A DNA stretch of 64,000 nt from Chryseobacterium hagamense (GCF_007991455.1 NZ_BJYJ01000002.1:124001-188000), one strand, 5' to 3'; shown: positions 1-9,363, numbered from the stretch's first letter. Program-made: numbers and translations. Notes: generated by a model from the sequence alone, not told the origin.

Positions 1-1040
1 TGTAAATATATCAGTTTTTTTTCCAAAATACTTTGGTTTAGGTTCTTCACCATTCCAGCAGGGGAAAGATATTTTTTGTAATACTCCAGGACATTATTTT
101 TCATGGTCAGGATTTCCTGTCCGGAATATTTAAATATCTCATTATGAATAAGATGCTCCAATTCATTGAGGTCCTTAAAGAGAACGGCATTGGTCCGGTG
201 CCTCAGATTAGGATACATGACCTCGGCATATTCTTTCTGGATCAGGGGGATGGTTCCTACCGACATGGCCTCAATCACATTATGGCATAAGGGCATCACA
301 ACACCCGGGCAGCAAAGATAAAAGTTAAAGCGGGAAAGCAGTTCCCGGATGTCTTCCATCCTGATGCCATAGTTTTCCTTTATGGCAAATACATATTTTT
401 CATTCAGGGTATCACCAGCAGAAATAACTTCCTCTCTTCCGCGGATTGAGATGAAATTTTCCTTTTTCTGAAAAAATGCCAGCAGACCGGTTCTTGTTTC
501 TACCGTAAACTCCGTTCTTTTTATATCCAGATAAGCCTGTTCGTCGAAATTTCCGTAACAGAAGATTGAATTAAACCGTTTTCTGTCCGTATTGATTGTA
601 TGATCCCAGATTCCCTGGTTATACATGAACGGATGGAAGCTCATCGGTACATGAAATACATTATCTTGTTTGTTCTGTTGTTCAAAATAATTGACGAAGT
701 AATCCGGGCTGAACATTTCATCCTTTAACTCAATTACATTTGGTGGAAGATTTTTTTTATTGATGCTCAGAAAGTTTTTTTCACGTACCATAAGTCCGAG
801 GTAGCGGTCTTTATTCCTGAGATTCCTGAATCTTGAAAAATTCATAGGGTAGCAGATGGTATATCCTGAAAGCTGATAAAACTTGACCATCAGATAGAAA
901 AACCGGTGATAAAGGTTAGGATTGGTGAAACTGATGAGCAATACCTTATCGTTTTCAGGAGGGATATAAAGTTTTAAATGCAAAAAGGCTACAGTATCAC
1001 TGATAAGCCTTTTGACCTGATTTATTCTTTTATTGATCAT
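1..1040 (-). CDS. Glycosyltransferase, exostosin/GT4-like C-terminal half (3' end outside window)
   Basis: Reading the minus strand from an ATG at 1040 gives an open frame of 346 codons that runs off the window edge without a stop. The start overlaps the end of the upstream glycosyltransferase by 11 bases, as expected for translational coupling. Late in the visible part is a stretch reading CCPGVVMPLCHNVIEAMSVG followed by TIPLIQ. This is the usual nucleotide-sugar binding end of GT-B transferases, in which a Glu and a small-residue loop precede 'GTIPLI'. I see no signal peptide or clear membrane helix, so a cytoplasmic enzyme adding a sugar to the growing glycan is likely. The family (exostosin-like versus GT4) is not certain, and donor and acceptor cannot be told. 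Confidence 0.65.
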   Translation of the reverse strand, partial: MINKRINQVKRLISDTVAFLHLKLYIPPENDKVLLISFTNPNLYHRFFYLMVKFYQLSGYTICYPMNFSRFRNLRNKDRYLGLMVREKNFLSINKKNLPPNVIELKDEMFSPDYFVNYFEQQNKQDNVFHVPMSFHPFMYNQGIWDHTINTDRKRFNSIFCYGNFDEQAYLDIKRTEFTVETRTGLLAFFQKKENFISIRGREEVISAGDTLNEKYVFAIKENYGIRMEDIRELLSRFNFYLCCPGVVMPLCHNVIEAMSVGTIPLIQKEYAEVMYPNLRHRTNAVLFKDLNELEHLIHNEIFKYSGQEILTMKNNVLEYYKKYLSPAGMVKNLNQSILEKKLIYL

Positions 1041-1983
1041 ACGGATGGTTTAGGGCATGAAACCGATATCTTGTTTTAAAAAATTCAGGATGCTTCAAAC
1101 CTGTCAGTAAAAACGAGATCCATTTTTTTAAGCCTTTCTGGTGGGCTATTTTAAAACTAAGGTAATTAAGCCTTATTTTTTTTGCATATTTTTTTTCCAG
1201 TTTATTGGCTTTACTCCATAGATAAAGGGATTCATTATAAAAAAGGCTGTTCCGGTAGAATTTTGCAGAATAGGGTTTTATTTTGGTAATCCGGTTATCG
1301 TCATGAACACCCCTCATCGCAACAGCTTTATCGATGATTCCGGATTTCAGATAACCATGATAGGAAAGCTTAAGGTTAAAATCTGAATCCTGATGTACGC
1401 GGAGATCAGCGTTGAAACGAAGTCCGGTTTTTTCCAGAGCCGACTTTCGTACCGTCAGTGCATTCAAATGAAAAAACGAACCGAAAAATTCAGGAGTAAG
1501 TCCCAGGAGCCCTTTAAAAACTTCCTTTCCTTCTGCAGCGTAGTTTACAGTTGTCAACGGTGCATCTTTAAATTTTGCCTGATATTCCTCTTTACCTTTT
1601 TCTGATAGATAATCTACTCCAATAGCTCCGAACACTCCATCTATTCCGGGATTTCTGAAAATTTCTTTTTCAGCATCAAAACGGTTGGGAAGATAATAAT
1701 CATCGGCGTCCAAAAAAGCGATAAACTCCTGCGTTGCCCGGTCGATTCCGAGGTTGCGGGTGGCACCGGCACCATGGTTGCCTTTGTCTGGATGCTGGAA
1801 AAGACGTATTCTGGGATTTCCGGCAGCCAATTCTTTACAGATGGCCAATGAACCGTCTGTAGAGCCGTCTTCTGCCAATATAACTTCTTTCACTTCATCA
1901 AACTGCAAGGCAGAATCAACCGATTTTCTTAAAAACCGGGAAGCATTGTAGACGGGAATGATAATAGAAACAGTCAGGGTCAT
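1030..1983 (-). CDS. Glycosyltransferase family 2
   Basis: A 317-residue GT-A fold glycosyltransferase. The N-terminus has the typical VSIIIPVYNASRFL strand, then EDGSTDGS (nucleotide binding) and LDADDYY (DxD-type metal/sugar-nucleotide site near residue 92). It probably transfers one sugar from a nucleotide-sugar donor to the lipid-linked glycan on the cytoplasmic face of the inner membrane. The start codon overlaps the stop of the upstream DUF1792 gene by four bases (ATGA), so the two are translationally coupled in the polysaccharide operon. Donor sugar and linkage cannot be predicted from sequence. Confidence 0.9.
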   Translation of the reverse strand: MTLTVSIIIPVYNASRFLRKSVDSALQFDEVKEVILAEDGSTDGSLAICKELAAGNPRIRLFQHPDKGNHGAGATRNLGIDRATQEFIAFLDADDYYLPNRFDAEKEIFRNPGIDGVFGAIGVDYLSEKGKEEYQAKFKDAPLTTVNYAAEGKEVFKGLLGLTPEFFGSFFHLNALTVRKSALEKTGLRFNADLRVHQDSDFNLKLSYHGYLKSGIIDKAVAMRGVHDDNRITKIKPYSAKFYRNSLFYNESLYLWSKANKLEKKYAKKIRLNYLSFKIAHQKGLKKWISFLLTGLKHPEFFKTRYRFHALNHPYDQ

Positions 1984-2888
1984 TCGTTGATGTCTAAAAT
2001 AATACTTTTTTCGTATTTATCCTTGAGCTCGTCAGGGATATCAAAAGATTGTTGTTCGCTGGCTTCATTTACATGACGTCCTCTTATTGACACTTTATCT
2101 TTTACTTTCATCAAAAACCACATGTATTCTATATCGATATGTCCTACGTCCAGAGCCCAGTAGGCTGCTTTGGCCAGATCATAAGCAAGGATGGTTGCGG
2201 TAGGTCCCAATGAGATTAAAACAAGCTTATTTTTACCATGCTCTTTTACGGCATTTAATATTTTATCGTAACACCGGAAAGCATTTTTTACAGGACATAT
2301 AATTCTTTCAAGTGTTTTTGCATTATCAAACAAGTCATTACCTACTCCCAATCGTGAGTATCTTCCTTCAACAATCAAAATTTCCTGTTTTTCCCATATT
2401 TTTTTTAATAGAGAAACAGTGTGGAGAATGGTAGGATCAGATTTATCTTTATATCCAATATAAAACCGGGTAATGAACTGGTTTCCATAGATTTTATCAC
2501 TGTTTAAAAAAAGAAGGATTCTTTGTCCGTACCCATTGATAAATTTTTTCCACCAATATTTGGTTGGGATATCAAAATTTTTTGAGCTATAAAAGGGTTC
2601 AGGAAGGCAAACCAGATGATTGGGAAGATCTGATGCTGCCACCTCTTTTAATTTTTTACTGATTTCTTCGCTGTTTTCCTGAAATTCAAGGGCAAATTCC
2701 GGAAAAAACAGACGGAATTCCCCATCTCCGAAGCGGCTGATTGATTTTTTATCTTCTATGATCTGACGAATGGTTTCGGTAAAACTTAATATTTTAAATT
2801 TCGGGAAATTTTTTCTTAGTCCTCGTGTATTAAATACCCACTGATAATAGTAAAAGTTAGCACTGATTTTTTTTTTCATTTGTTTCAT
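1980..2888 (-). CDS. GT-D fold glycosyltransferase (DUF1792/GT101-like)
   Basis: A 302-residue protein with the marks of the DUF1792 family, the GT-D fold class first characterised in streptococcal adhesin glycosylation. SRFGDGEF near residue 50 supplies the D-x-E metal/UDP-sugar motif. A later LISLGPTATILAYDLA stretch with GHIDIEYMW matches the conserved C-terminal half. It sits between two other transferase-locus genes, overlapping the downstream GT2 by four bases and the upstream asnB stop by one. A second in-frame ATG three codons downstream (2879) is an alternative start. The function as a sugar transferase on the surface glycan is inferred from family and context; the sugar is unknown. 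Confidence 0.78.
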   Translation of the reverse strand: MKQMKKKISANFYYYQWVFNTRGLRKNFPKFKILSFTETIRQIIEDKKSISRFGDGEFRLFFPEFALEFQENSEEISKKLKEVAASDLPNHLVCLPEPFYSSKNFDIPTKYWWKKFINGYGQRILLFLNSDKIYGNQFITRFYIGYKDKSDPTILHTVSLLKKIWEKQEILIVEGRYSRLGVGNDLFDNAKTLERIICPVKNAFRCYDKILNAVKEHGKNKLVLISLGPTATILAYDLAKAAYWALDVGHIDIEYMWFLMKVKDKVSIRGRHVNEASEQQSFDIPDELKDKYEKSIILDINE

Positions 2889-4684
2889 TAAAAATATTTT
2901 TTATTAGGATGAGCCCAAAGCGCCAATTGCAAGAGGTTCCAGTGCTTATGATCCCTGTTTAAAAACTTTTGGGCAGCTTTAAAGTCGACATAGCTGAATA
3001 TTTTCTGGTTTGGATCTTTCAATAGCTGGTCCGACAATCTGATGAGGTTCTCTTCTTCAAACCAGGTTTTGATGCTCATCCCGAAGCCCTGCTTACGGCG
3101 TTTTCTGATGGTCTCCGTCCAGTAGGATCCCATCGCTTCGCGGAGGATGATTTTATCGTTATCGTTGGTAAGCTTAAGCTGTTCGGGAAGCTGGATGCAG
3201 AATTCAGCGAAATCAATATCCAGAAAAGGCGTTCTTACTTCCAGCGAATTGGCCATTGCCATCCGGTCGGATTTTACCATCATATTGGCCGGGACATAGG
3301 TCTCAAGATCATGTCTCATCAGATCATTCAAAGAATCCGGATCAGGAACAAAGCTGTAGGGCTGTTCATATTTCGAGGAAATACCCAAGGCAAGCCGTTC
3401 TTCAGTATTGAAAGCGTTCCGGACAAAATTCCGGTGAAAATCCAGGATATTTTTATGTTTTATATTGTTTTGGGAAACAAAAGAGATGGGTTTCACCTTC
3501 TGGTATAAATTTAATCCGAACTGAGCAATAATATTTTTATAGCTGAAATGGTTCTTCAGCTGATTTTCTACCCTGTAAAAATTGTATCCGCCAAATAATT
3601 CGTCGCCGGCATCTCCCGATAAAACGACCGTCAGGTTTTTTCTGGCGTTCCTACAAATCTCGAAATGCGGGATAAAAGAAATGTCGGAGAAAGGTTCATC
3701 GAAAAACGGAGAAATTTTGAGCAGGGATGTTGCCAGGTCTTGCTTCTTCTCATGAACTTCAATATGATTCGTTCTGTATTTATCAGCAATTTCTTTGGCA
3801 AATTTAAGTTCGCTGTCCTCATGATCGTAGCCGAAACTGATGGTTGTCTGCTTCGGTAAAAACTCGGCAACCAAAGCGACAATAGAAGAAGAATCCAGGC
3901 CTCCGCTCAGGAAGCTGCCTACCTCAACATCTGCCACGAGCTGTTTTTTTACTGCTTTTTTCAGAAGATAAGTAAATTCGTCCTTTGCATCGGACGGGCT
4001 GATCACCCGGTCTTTTTTAGGAAGGCTGTAATATCTGGAAATATTTACCCGGCCTTCTTTCCAGATCAGCTGGTAGGCCGGTGGCAGCGTATGAATGTTT
4101 TTATAAATACTCTGATAGGTACTTACATAGCCATGCTGAAGGTAGTGTGACATCGCTTCGGTACTCACTTCCGGACGGACAAGTCCCGATGCAAGAATAG
4201 CTTTTATCTCGGAAGCAAAGATAAATTCATTATTTCTTCCGAAAGCATAATAGAAAGGTTTTTCTCCGAAACGGTCCCTGGCACAGAACAATTCCTGTTT
4301 TTCATCATTCCAGATGGCAAAAGCAAACATGCCGGGCAGATCGTGGATAAGGTTCTCCTGTTTCCGCTGGTACATCGCCAGGATCACTTCAGTATCGGAA
4401 TTCCCCCGATAAGGATATTCGGCATATTGAGATTTGATATCCTGATAGCCATAGATTTCCCCGTTCAGGACAATACATTCTTTTTTTTTACTGGAAAACA
4501 TCGGCTGTTTTCCGCCTTCGGAAAGATCAATGATAGAAAGTCTGCGATGACCCAGGGCTGCATTCTCGTAAAATTCATGATGTGCCGAGTCGGGGCCTCG
4601 ATGGGCGATAGCATCCGTCATTTTCATCAGGGCCTCCTGGTAATTTCTGGCATTCGGAGTGATAATTCCGGCTATTCCGCACAT
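2888..4684 (-). CDS. asnB: Asparagine synthase (glutamine-hydrolysing)-like amidotransferase
   Basis: A 598-residue two-domain enzyme. The N-terminus is MCGIAGI, so Cys2 is exposed as the Ntn glutaminase nucleophile. The first ~200 residues are the class II glutaminase (AHRGPDS, LNGEIYG, SDTEVIL). The synthetase half carries the SGGLDSS ATP-pyrophosphatase loop near residue 260 and SGDAGDELFGGY near residue 350. The family makes asparagine from aspartate, ATP and glutamine, but members inside polysaccharide loci commonly amidate sugar carboxyl groups such as uronic acids. Because ugd (UDP-glucuronate synthesis) heads this same locus, a glycan-amidating role is plausible here but is inference. 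The next gene upstream ends 179 bases away, so an internal promoter is possible. Confidence 0.9.
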   Translation of the reverse strand: MCGIAGIITPNARNYQEALMKMTDAIAHRGPDSAHHEFYENAALGHRRLSIIDLSEGGKQPMFSSKKKECIVLNGEIYGYQDIKSQYAEYPYRGNSDTEVILAMYQRKQENLIHDLPGMFAFAIWNDEKQELFCARDRFGEKPFYYAFGRNNEFIFASEIKAILASGLVRPEVSTEAMSHYLQHGYVSTYQSIYKNIHTLPPAYQLIWKEGRVNISRYYSLPKKDRVISPSDAKDEFTYLLKKAVKKQLVADVEVGSFLSGGLDSSSIVALVAEFLPKQTTISFGYDHEDSELKFAKEIADKYRTNHIEVHEKKQDLATSLLKISPFFDEPFSDISFIPHFEICRNARKNLTVVLSGDAGDELFGGYNFYRVENQLKNHFSYKNIIAQFGLNLYQKVKPISFVSQNNIKHKNILDFHRNFVRNAFNTEERLALGISSKYEQPYSFVPDPDSLNDLMRHDLETYVPANMMVKSDRMAMANSLEVRTPFLDIDFAEFCIQLPEQLKLTNDNDKIILREAMGSYWTETIRKRRKQGFGMSIKTWFEEENLIRLSDQLLKDPNQKIFSYVDFKAAQKFLNRDHKHWNLLQLALWAHPNKKYF

Positions 4685-4862
4685 AAAATTTTGTTTTTCA
4701 TCATTTATATTAAACTTTCACGGGATAAATTTACAATATATTATAAAAGTATTTTCCGGTAGATGCTGCTATTATGCAAAATTAACAATTTCCCGGTCTT
4801 TTTAATACATTATCCATCTTTTACATTTCAGCCATGCACTTTGCCGTGTAGCACCCTGTTTT

Positions 4863-5792
4863 TTACTTCTGTCTCTTAAAAGTATATTTCATTACTTTAA
4901 GCAACTGCGCCAGTAAGATCTTTACATTTCCCGAGAGGAAAAACCTTTCGAATATGGATTGATAAAGATTAAAATTAACCAAAGGGGTTTTAAACTCTTT
5001 TCTGTAATAATACTGCAGGATCAGCTGATCCAGGTCCTTGATGATCTGTGTGTTTGCCCTTTTATCATGATTGATCTGCCGGATGTTTTTAAAAATATTG
5101 ATTGAAGTACGGTATTTATTTTCTATTTTAAGCGAGCTGTATACACCGCCGTCATGAAGACGGTAGACCCCCATCATTCTGTTGAAAGACCGACCTTTGC
5201 CAAATTCGAGGAGATGATAAAAATAATAGAGATCCCGGTAATCCGGATAGACATCAACCCATTTAAGATCCAGAAACTTTTTCCTGATCATGTAAGTAAA
5301 GGTCTGCGTCGGACGGGCGGTAAAAAAGCTTTCCTGAGTATAGTCCACAAAATCTTTACCGCTGAACATAGGGTCTTTTCCATCGCCGGTCAGGCGTTCT
5401 TCATTCTGGTGGTATAGAAAGTTCCTTGCGGTCGTCATGACATATTCCTGGTTCTCATCAAGAAAGTCTGCCTGAAATTGCAGCTTTTCAGGATCCGTCC
5501 AGTAATCGTCCCCTTCACAATAGGCTATATATTCTCCTTTGGCCAGGCGGAAGGCAAACCGCTGGTTTTCTACGAATCCTATATTTTTCTCATGCTTAAA
5601 ATATTTTATAATATCCGGATGTCTCTCCGCGAAATCCTTTACTATCTTATCCGTATCATCCGGAGAACAGTCATTGCAGATGATCAGCTCAAACGGGAAG
5701 CCCGTTTGCTGTAAGAGAACCCCTTCAATCGCCTGCTTCAGATAAGGAGCATGATGATAAGTGAGCATAATCACGGATACTTTTGGATTCAT
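4863..5792 (-). CDS. Glycosyltransferase family 2 (EGDDYW subfamily)
   Basis: A 309-residue GT-A transferase starting with VSVIMLTYHHAPYL, followed by ICNDCSPDDT and CEGDDYWTDPEKLQFQ, the acidic metal/donor site near residue 95. The same EGDDYW(T/I)(D/N)PxKLQ signature recurs in the proteins at 7448-8380 and 10283-11173, so these three are paralogues of one subfamily, probably adding related sugars or acting at successive positions. A basic C-terminal tail (KYTFKRQK) could help membrane association. Cytoplasmic; donor unknown. Confidence 0.88.
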   Translation of the reverse strand: MNPKVSVIMLTYHHAPYLKQAIEGVLLQQTGFPFELIICNDCSPDDTDKIVKDFAERHPDIIKYFKHEKNIGFVENQRFAFRLAKGEYIAYCEGDDYWTDPEKLQFQADFLDENQEYVMTTARNFLYHQNEERLTGDGKDPMFSGKDFVDYTQESFFTARPTQTFTYMIRKKFLDLKWVDVYPDYRDLYYFYHLLEFGKGRSFNRMMGVYRLHDGGVYSSLKIENKYRTSINIFKNIRQINHDKRANTQIIKDLDQLILQYYYRKEFKTPLVNFNLYQSIFERFFLSGNVKILLAQLLKVMKYTFKRQK

Positions 5793-5823
5793 CAGTAGAA
5801 TGATTTTGTAATTATTAACCTTA

Positions 5824-6753
5824 TTAATTATTAAGAATGTTCAGAAACGAAGGACCTGTGTTTTTTAAAACAGACCGGAAATGAATAATTTCGTGGAATT
5901 TCGAACATTGGTACCGGTATTCCCTCCAGGTATTAAAGGCAGCTGAATATTTCAGCATCAGCATCTGTTTGATCATTTTCGGAATAAATTCTCGATTCAT
6001 TATTTTTTTATCGAAATCATAAGCCGGATTCAGGTAGCGTTGTTCTCTTTGTACGCGAAGGGCATCAATATGAGCCGTCTTGTTAAAGTCCTGCCTGCCG
6101 TCATGCACTACTTTGCTCCGGGGACAGATGATAATTTTTTTTCCGAAAAAAGAAATACGCTGTACATATTCATAATCTTCGGAATAATGAAAGAAATAGG
6201 GATTGAATCCTCCGATTTCCTCTATTGTTCTTCTTGGTAAAAACCAATGGGCGGCGTTGACGAAGTCTATTTCATAGCTTTGCTGCAATGTATTTTCAAA
6301 TGCATCAGAAAATATTCTGTTGAAGTGGGTATTCCGTGCCAGGTACCTTTCGAAAAAAATGTCCAGTTTCTTTTCCGTGCCATCCATGTGCATCGGGCTC
6401 AGAATGCCGATTTCTTTTTTATCCGGATAAGAATGATACACTTCCAGAAGCTTTTCAAGGCTGTTTTCATAAATCCAGGCGTCCTGGTTCATCAGGTAAA
6501 AGAAATCAGCTCCGTTCCGGTAGGCCTGTTCGATCCCGATATTATTGGCTTTGCCGAATCCTAAATTTTCTTTGGACCGGATAAGCTCTACTTCCGGAAA
6601 ATAACCTGCAATATATTCCTGGGTACCGTCCGTAGATCCGTTATCAATTACAATACAATGAACCGGCACGGAAGAATGCCTCAGGCTGGTAAAGCATTTT
6701 TCTGCCCAGTTCATGGCATTATAAGTAACGATAATAAAATAAATCTTAGGCAT
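5824..6753 (-). CDS. Glycosyltransferase family 2, rhamnosyltransferase-like
   Basis: A 309-residue GT2 protein. It begins IYFIIVTYNAMNW, has VIDNGSTDGTQEYI and, in place of the usual DxD run, MNQDAWI near residue 98. It later has FNPYFFHYSEDYEYVQR, a pattern frequent in the rhamnosyltransferase/WbbL-like branch of GT2. Spacing to the neighbours is 31 bases downstream and 13 bases upstream, so it is within the operon. Because the rhamnose branch genes rmlC and rmlD are not in this window, the branch name should not be read as proof of rhamnose transfer. Confidence 0.86.
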   Translation of the reverse strand: MPKIYFIIVTYNAMNWAEKCFTSLRHSSVPVHCIVIDNGSTDGTQEYIAGYFPEVELIRSKENLGFGKANNIGIEQAYRNGADFFYLMNQDAWIYENSLEKLLEVYHSYPDKKEIGILSPMHMDGTEKKLDIFFERYLARNTHFNRIFSDAFENTLQQSYEIDFVNAAHWFLPRRTIEEIGGFNPYFFHYSEDYEYVQRISFFGKKIIICPRSKVVHDGRQDFNKTAHIDALRVQREQRYLNPAYDFDKKIMNREFIPKMIKQMLMLKYSAAFNTWREYRYQCSKFHEIIHFRSVLKNTGPSFLNILNN

Positions 6754-6766
6754 TTGTGTTTAATTT

Positions 6767-7435
6767 TTAAATATATTTTCCGGCCAGAACCCTTAAATAG
6801 TCATCTGCGTTAATCCCGTTAAAAAAACTATTGGCAGTTTCATCAAAATCCACCTTATAAAAATCCCCTTCATCGGCTTCCCGGTATATTGCTTTTTTCT
6901 GCATCCTGGTTTCCAGGGCCTGTACGATTTCTTTAAGGTCAAAATAGTAAGGATAAGCAAAATTAATGATTTGATTATTTAAATAGGGGCCATTCACCTG
7001 CAGAAATTTTGAAACATCATCAATGTCCAGCAGCAGCCTCCGGGCCCGCTGATGAATGGTAAAAGTTTCCCCATGGGAGATCCGGGTTTTAAGAAAGTTG
7101 AATAAAGTATTCGGATTTCCTCCATTTCCAACAATATTTCCTATTCTTAAAATCAGGTGACTGGAAGCATGGTTGCGGATATATTCTTCAAGCTTCAGCT
7201 TATGAAGCACATAATGGCTGTCCTGTTTGGACTGGTCGTTTATGCTCAGGGTTGAAAAATACACCAGTCTGGCATCCGGATATTCTTCAAGACTGTTTTT
7301 TAAAAGGATAAATTCTCTTTCAAATTCGGAACTTCTGGTTTCGAGGGAATTGGAAACCCCTGAAGCAAAAAATAAATGGGTTTCCTTGTCGATAAACTGC
7401 AAAGACTGGGCAATAAGTCCGTTTCCTATGATCAT
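6767..7435 (-). CDS. Short NAD(P)-binding SDR-family (epimerase-like) protein
   Basis: A 222-residue Rossmann-type protein. The N-terminus IIGNGLIAQSL is a reduced nucleotide-binding loop, residues near 60 read YFSTLSI (SDR active-site Ser/Thr strand), and Y-VLH-K about 18 residues later fits the Y-x3-K catalytic pair. RIGNIVGNGGNP resembles the 'R..N.YG' strand of extended SDR sugar epimerases. It is much shorter than the usual 300-350 residues: the segment between the first beta strand and the STLS strand is compressed to roughly 40 residues. It may be a minimal sugar-nucleotide epimerase/reductase or a non-catalytic relative. It is intact in reading frame and coupled to flanking transferase genes. 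Confidence 0.65.
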   Translation of the reverse strand: MIIGNGLIAQSLQFIDKETHLFFASGVSNSLETRSSEFEREFILLKNSLEEYPDARLVYFSTLSINDQSKQDSHYVLHKLKLEEYIRNHASSHLILRIGNIVGNGGNPNTLFNFLKTRISHGETFTIHQRARRLLLDIDDVSKFLQVNGPYLNNQIINFAYPYYFDLKEIVQALETRMQKKAIYREADEGDFYKVDFDETANSFFNGINADDYLRVLAGKYI

Positions 7436-7447
7436 TTTCTGTGTTTT

Positions 7448-8380
7448 TTAGAGAAAGCTATTGTTTTCAACTTTTATCTGGTACTTTTTATCAATGGTAT
7501 GCTTACTCCATTTAACAGTATGATATAACTTTAAAGGATGGAAAGAAAATTTTGATAAAACATTATTTAAAAAATATCCTGCTGCCGCTTTATAAAAGCT
7601 CAATTTCGTTATTTTATTGGAATAAGACATCAGGGTATAGTAAAAATAGGCTTTTAACTTAAGCGTACTGTAATCCGGACCATATTTTTTAATGAATGGG
7701 ATGATGACAAAGTCTTTCTTCATCACTTCATCCGTTACATTTTTTGAGATGCTTGCAGAAAACTGCCGGTAAGTACTCATCGGTTCCGGCAGAATCTTTA
7801 TTTTGCCGTAACATCCGGTGAGCAGATAAAGGCAGCGGTCTGCCGAGATAATTTCCGTCGGGAAGTCTTCTTTCAGGATACTCTTTCTGAAAAAGAACGT
7901 GGAGGTCTGGCAGATCTTGGGATCCGTTAGATCATTTTTATCCAATACAGCTCCCGTGTGATTTGAAAAACGGTGGCTTTCGATGTCCATGTCTTCGTAA
8001 ATAACCAAAGAATCTGCTCCGGTTCCGGCAAAATCAGGATGGGACTCCAAAAATTCAAATTGCTGCTGCAGTTTGGAAGGGTCGATCCAGTAGTCATCAC
8101 CGTCCAGAATGGCAATGTATTTACCCGAGGCTTTTGAAAAAGAAAATAAAGTATTTTTTACGTAGCCGAGATTAGGAATATTTTTAAAATATTTAACTGT
8201 ACTTCCTTTGGGATGGGTGTTTATGATTTCCAGAATAATCGCTTCCGTATGGTCCGGGGAATTGTCATTACAGACAATAATTTCATACGTACCGCTGAAT
8301 TCCTGGGCAAAAATACTTTCAAGACATTGGTTAATGTATTTTTCATGCTTATAGGTGGTTATGCAAATGCTTACATCCAT
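7448..8380 (-). CDS. Glycosyltransferase family 2 (EGDDYW-type paralogue)
   Basis: A 310-residue GT2 enzyme. VSICITTYKHEKYI opens the GT-A fold, VCNDNSPDHTEA follows, and LDGDDYWIDPSKLQQQ carries the acidic donor site. It belongs to the same subfamily as 4863-5792 and 10283-11173. I see no transmembrane segment, so it probably acts at the cytoplasmic membrane surface on lipid-linked glycan. It lies 12 bases from the SDR gene downstream and 23 bases from the GT8-like gene upstream. Donor and linkage are unknown. Confidence 0.88.
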   Translation of the reverse strand: MDVSICITTYKHEKYINQCLESIFAQEFSGTYEIIVCNDNSPDHTEAIILEIINTHPKGSTVKYFKNIPNLGYVKNTLFSFSKASGKYIAILDGDDYWIDPSKLQQQFEFLESHPDFAGTGADSLVIYEDMDIESHRFSNHTGAVLDKNDLTDPKICQTSTFFFRKSILKEDFPTEIISADRCLYLLTGCYGKIKILPEPMSTYRQFSASISKNVTDEVMKKDFVIIPFIKKYGPDYSTLKLKAYFYYTLMSYSNKITKLSFYKAAAGYFLNNVLSKFSFHPLKLYHTVKWSKHTIDKKYQIKVENNSFL

Positions 8381-8403
8381 AATAGATGAGTTCAGATGTT
8401 TGA

Positions 8404-9363
8404 TTAATATTTTATTTTATAATAAACAAGCTTTAATTTTTTTATAATTTTATCGCTAAACGGAGCATTTTTTTCTTTGATGAGACGATCAAAATATTCC
8501 AGCCTGTCTTTAACGACATCCTTAAATCCGTTTTTTATTAAGCTTTTATTAAATTTAATGAGATGTTTTTTTAACAAGCTATCTTCTCCTTTCAGGATTT
8601 TATCGATGGTAACATTGGTAAAATGAATAAAAACGACTGGGAATTTATTATTTATTTTTATTTCCTGTGTTTCCGGATCCATTGTTCTTTTGCAGACTTC
8701 TATATTCCAGCTTGCCACATTACAGCCTTGGTGTTTAAGAATTTGTACATTTTCAAAGTAAATAGGAATCAGGTTCAGATAAATCTGATCATAATACAAA
8801 CCTCTTTTAATGTCATTTACACAAGCGGCCAGGCAGTTTTCAGCCCAATATTCCAATGCTTTACCGGCATTTGTATTCGCTCCGATAAATCCGGCATTAT
8901 ATATACCATGTCTGAACGTTGCATAAAATTCCACAGGATCCTTTTCGGGGCTTAAAGTTCTCCAGTGTGGTGTAAGAATAACGGAATGATTATCCAGGCT
9001 TTCAAATAAGAACTGATAGGAAGCGAAAAAATAAATATCAGCGTCTACGAAGATCACTTTTTCATAGGATTCGAGACATTTCATCATAAGAAGCGGTTTC
9101 AGCGACCATCTTAAAGTACTTAGGTTAGAATCGTATTTACGGATCATTTCTTTTGAGAACGGGATATTCTCAAAATCATTCAATGTAAGTATAGTGATAT
9201 TTTTGCCTGCAATTTTGGAGGAGTGGTCTTCTGTTCCGGTATCCACAATTGCTACGTGAAGGGAGATTTCTTTATCAAATTCCAGAAGCGACTCATACAG
9301 GGAAAGGGCCCATGAGAAGTAATTGTTGGTAATAATGGTACAAAATGTTCTGTTTTGATTCAT
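8404..9363 (-). CDS. GT8-like glycosyltransferase
   Basis: A 319-residue protein with FCTIITNNYFSWAL at the start, VIFVDADIYFF (DxD metal site) near residue 108, then GIYNAGFIG, YDQIYLNL and HQGCNVASWN in order. That order (DADIYF, NAGFIG, DQ, HQGCNVA) is characteristic of a GT8-like family frequent in bacterial polysaccharide clusters. It is predicted to use a nucleotide-hexose or hexosamine donor with retention of configuration, though this is not provable from sequence. The C-terminal 30 residues are Lys-rich. The start codon overlaps the upstream GT2 stop by four bases. Confidence 0.8.
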   Translation of the reverse strand: MNQNRTFCTIITNNYFSWALSLYESLLEFDKEISLHVAIVDTGTEDHSSKIAGKNITILTLNDFENIPFSKEMIRKYDSNLSTLRWSLKPLLMMKCLESYEKVIFVDADIYFFASYQFLFESLDNHSVILTPHWRTLSPEKDPVEFYATFRHGIYNAGFIGANTNAGKALEYWAENCLAACVNDIKRGLYYDQIYLNLIPIYFENVQILKHQGCNVASWNIEVCKRTMDPETQEIKINNKFPVVFIHFTNVTIDKILKGEDSLLKKHLIKFNKSLIKNGFKDVVKDRLEYFDRLIKEKNAPFSDKIIKKLKLVYYKIKY

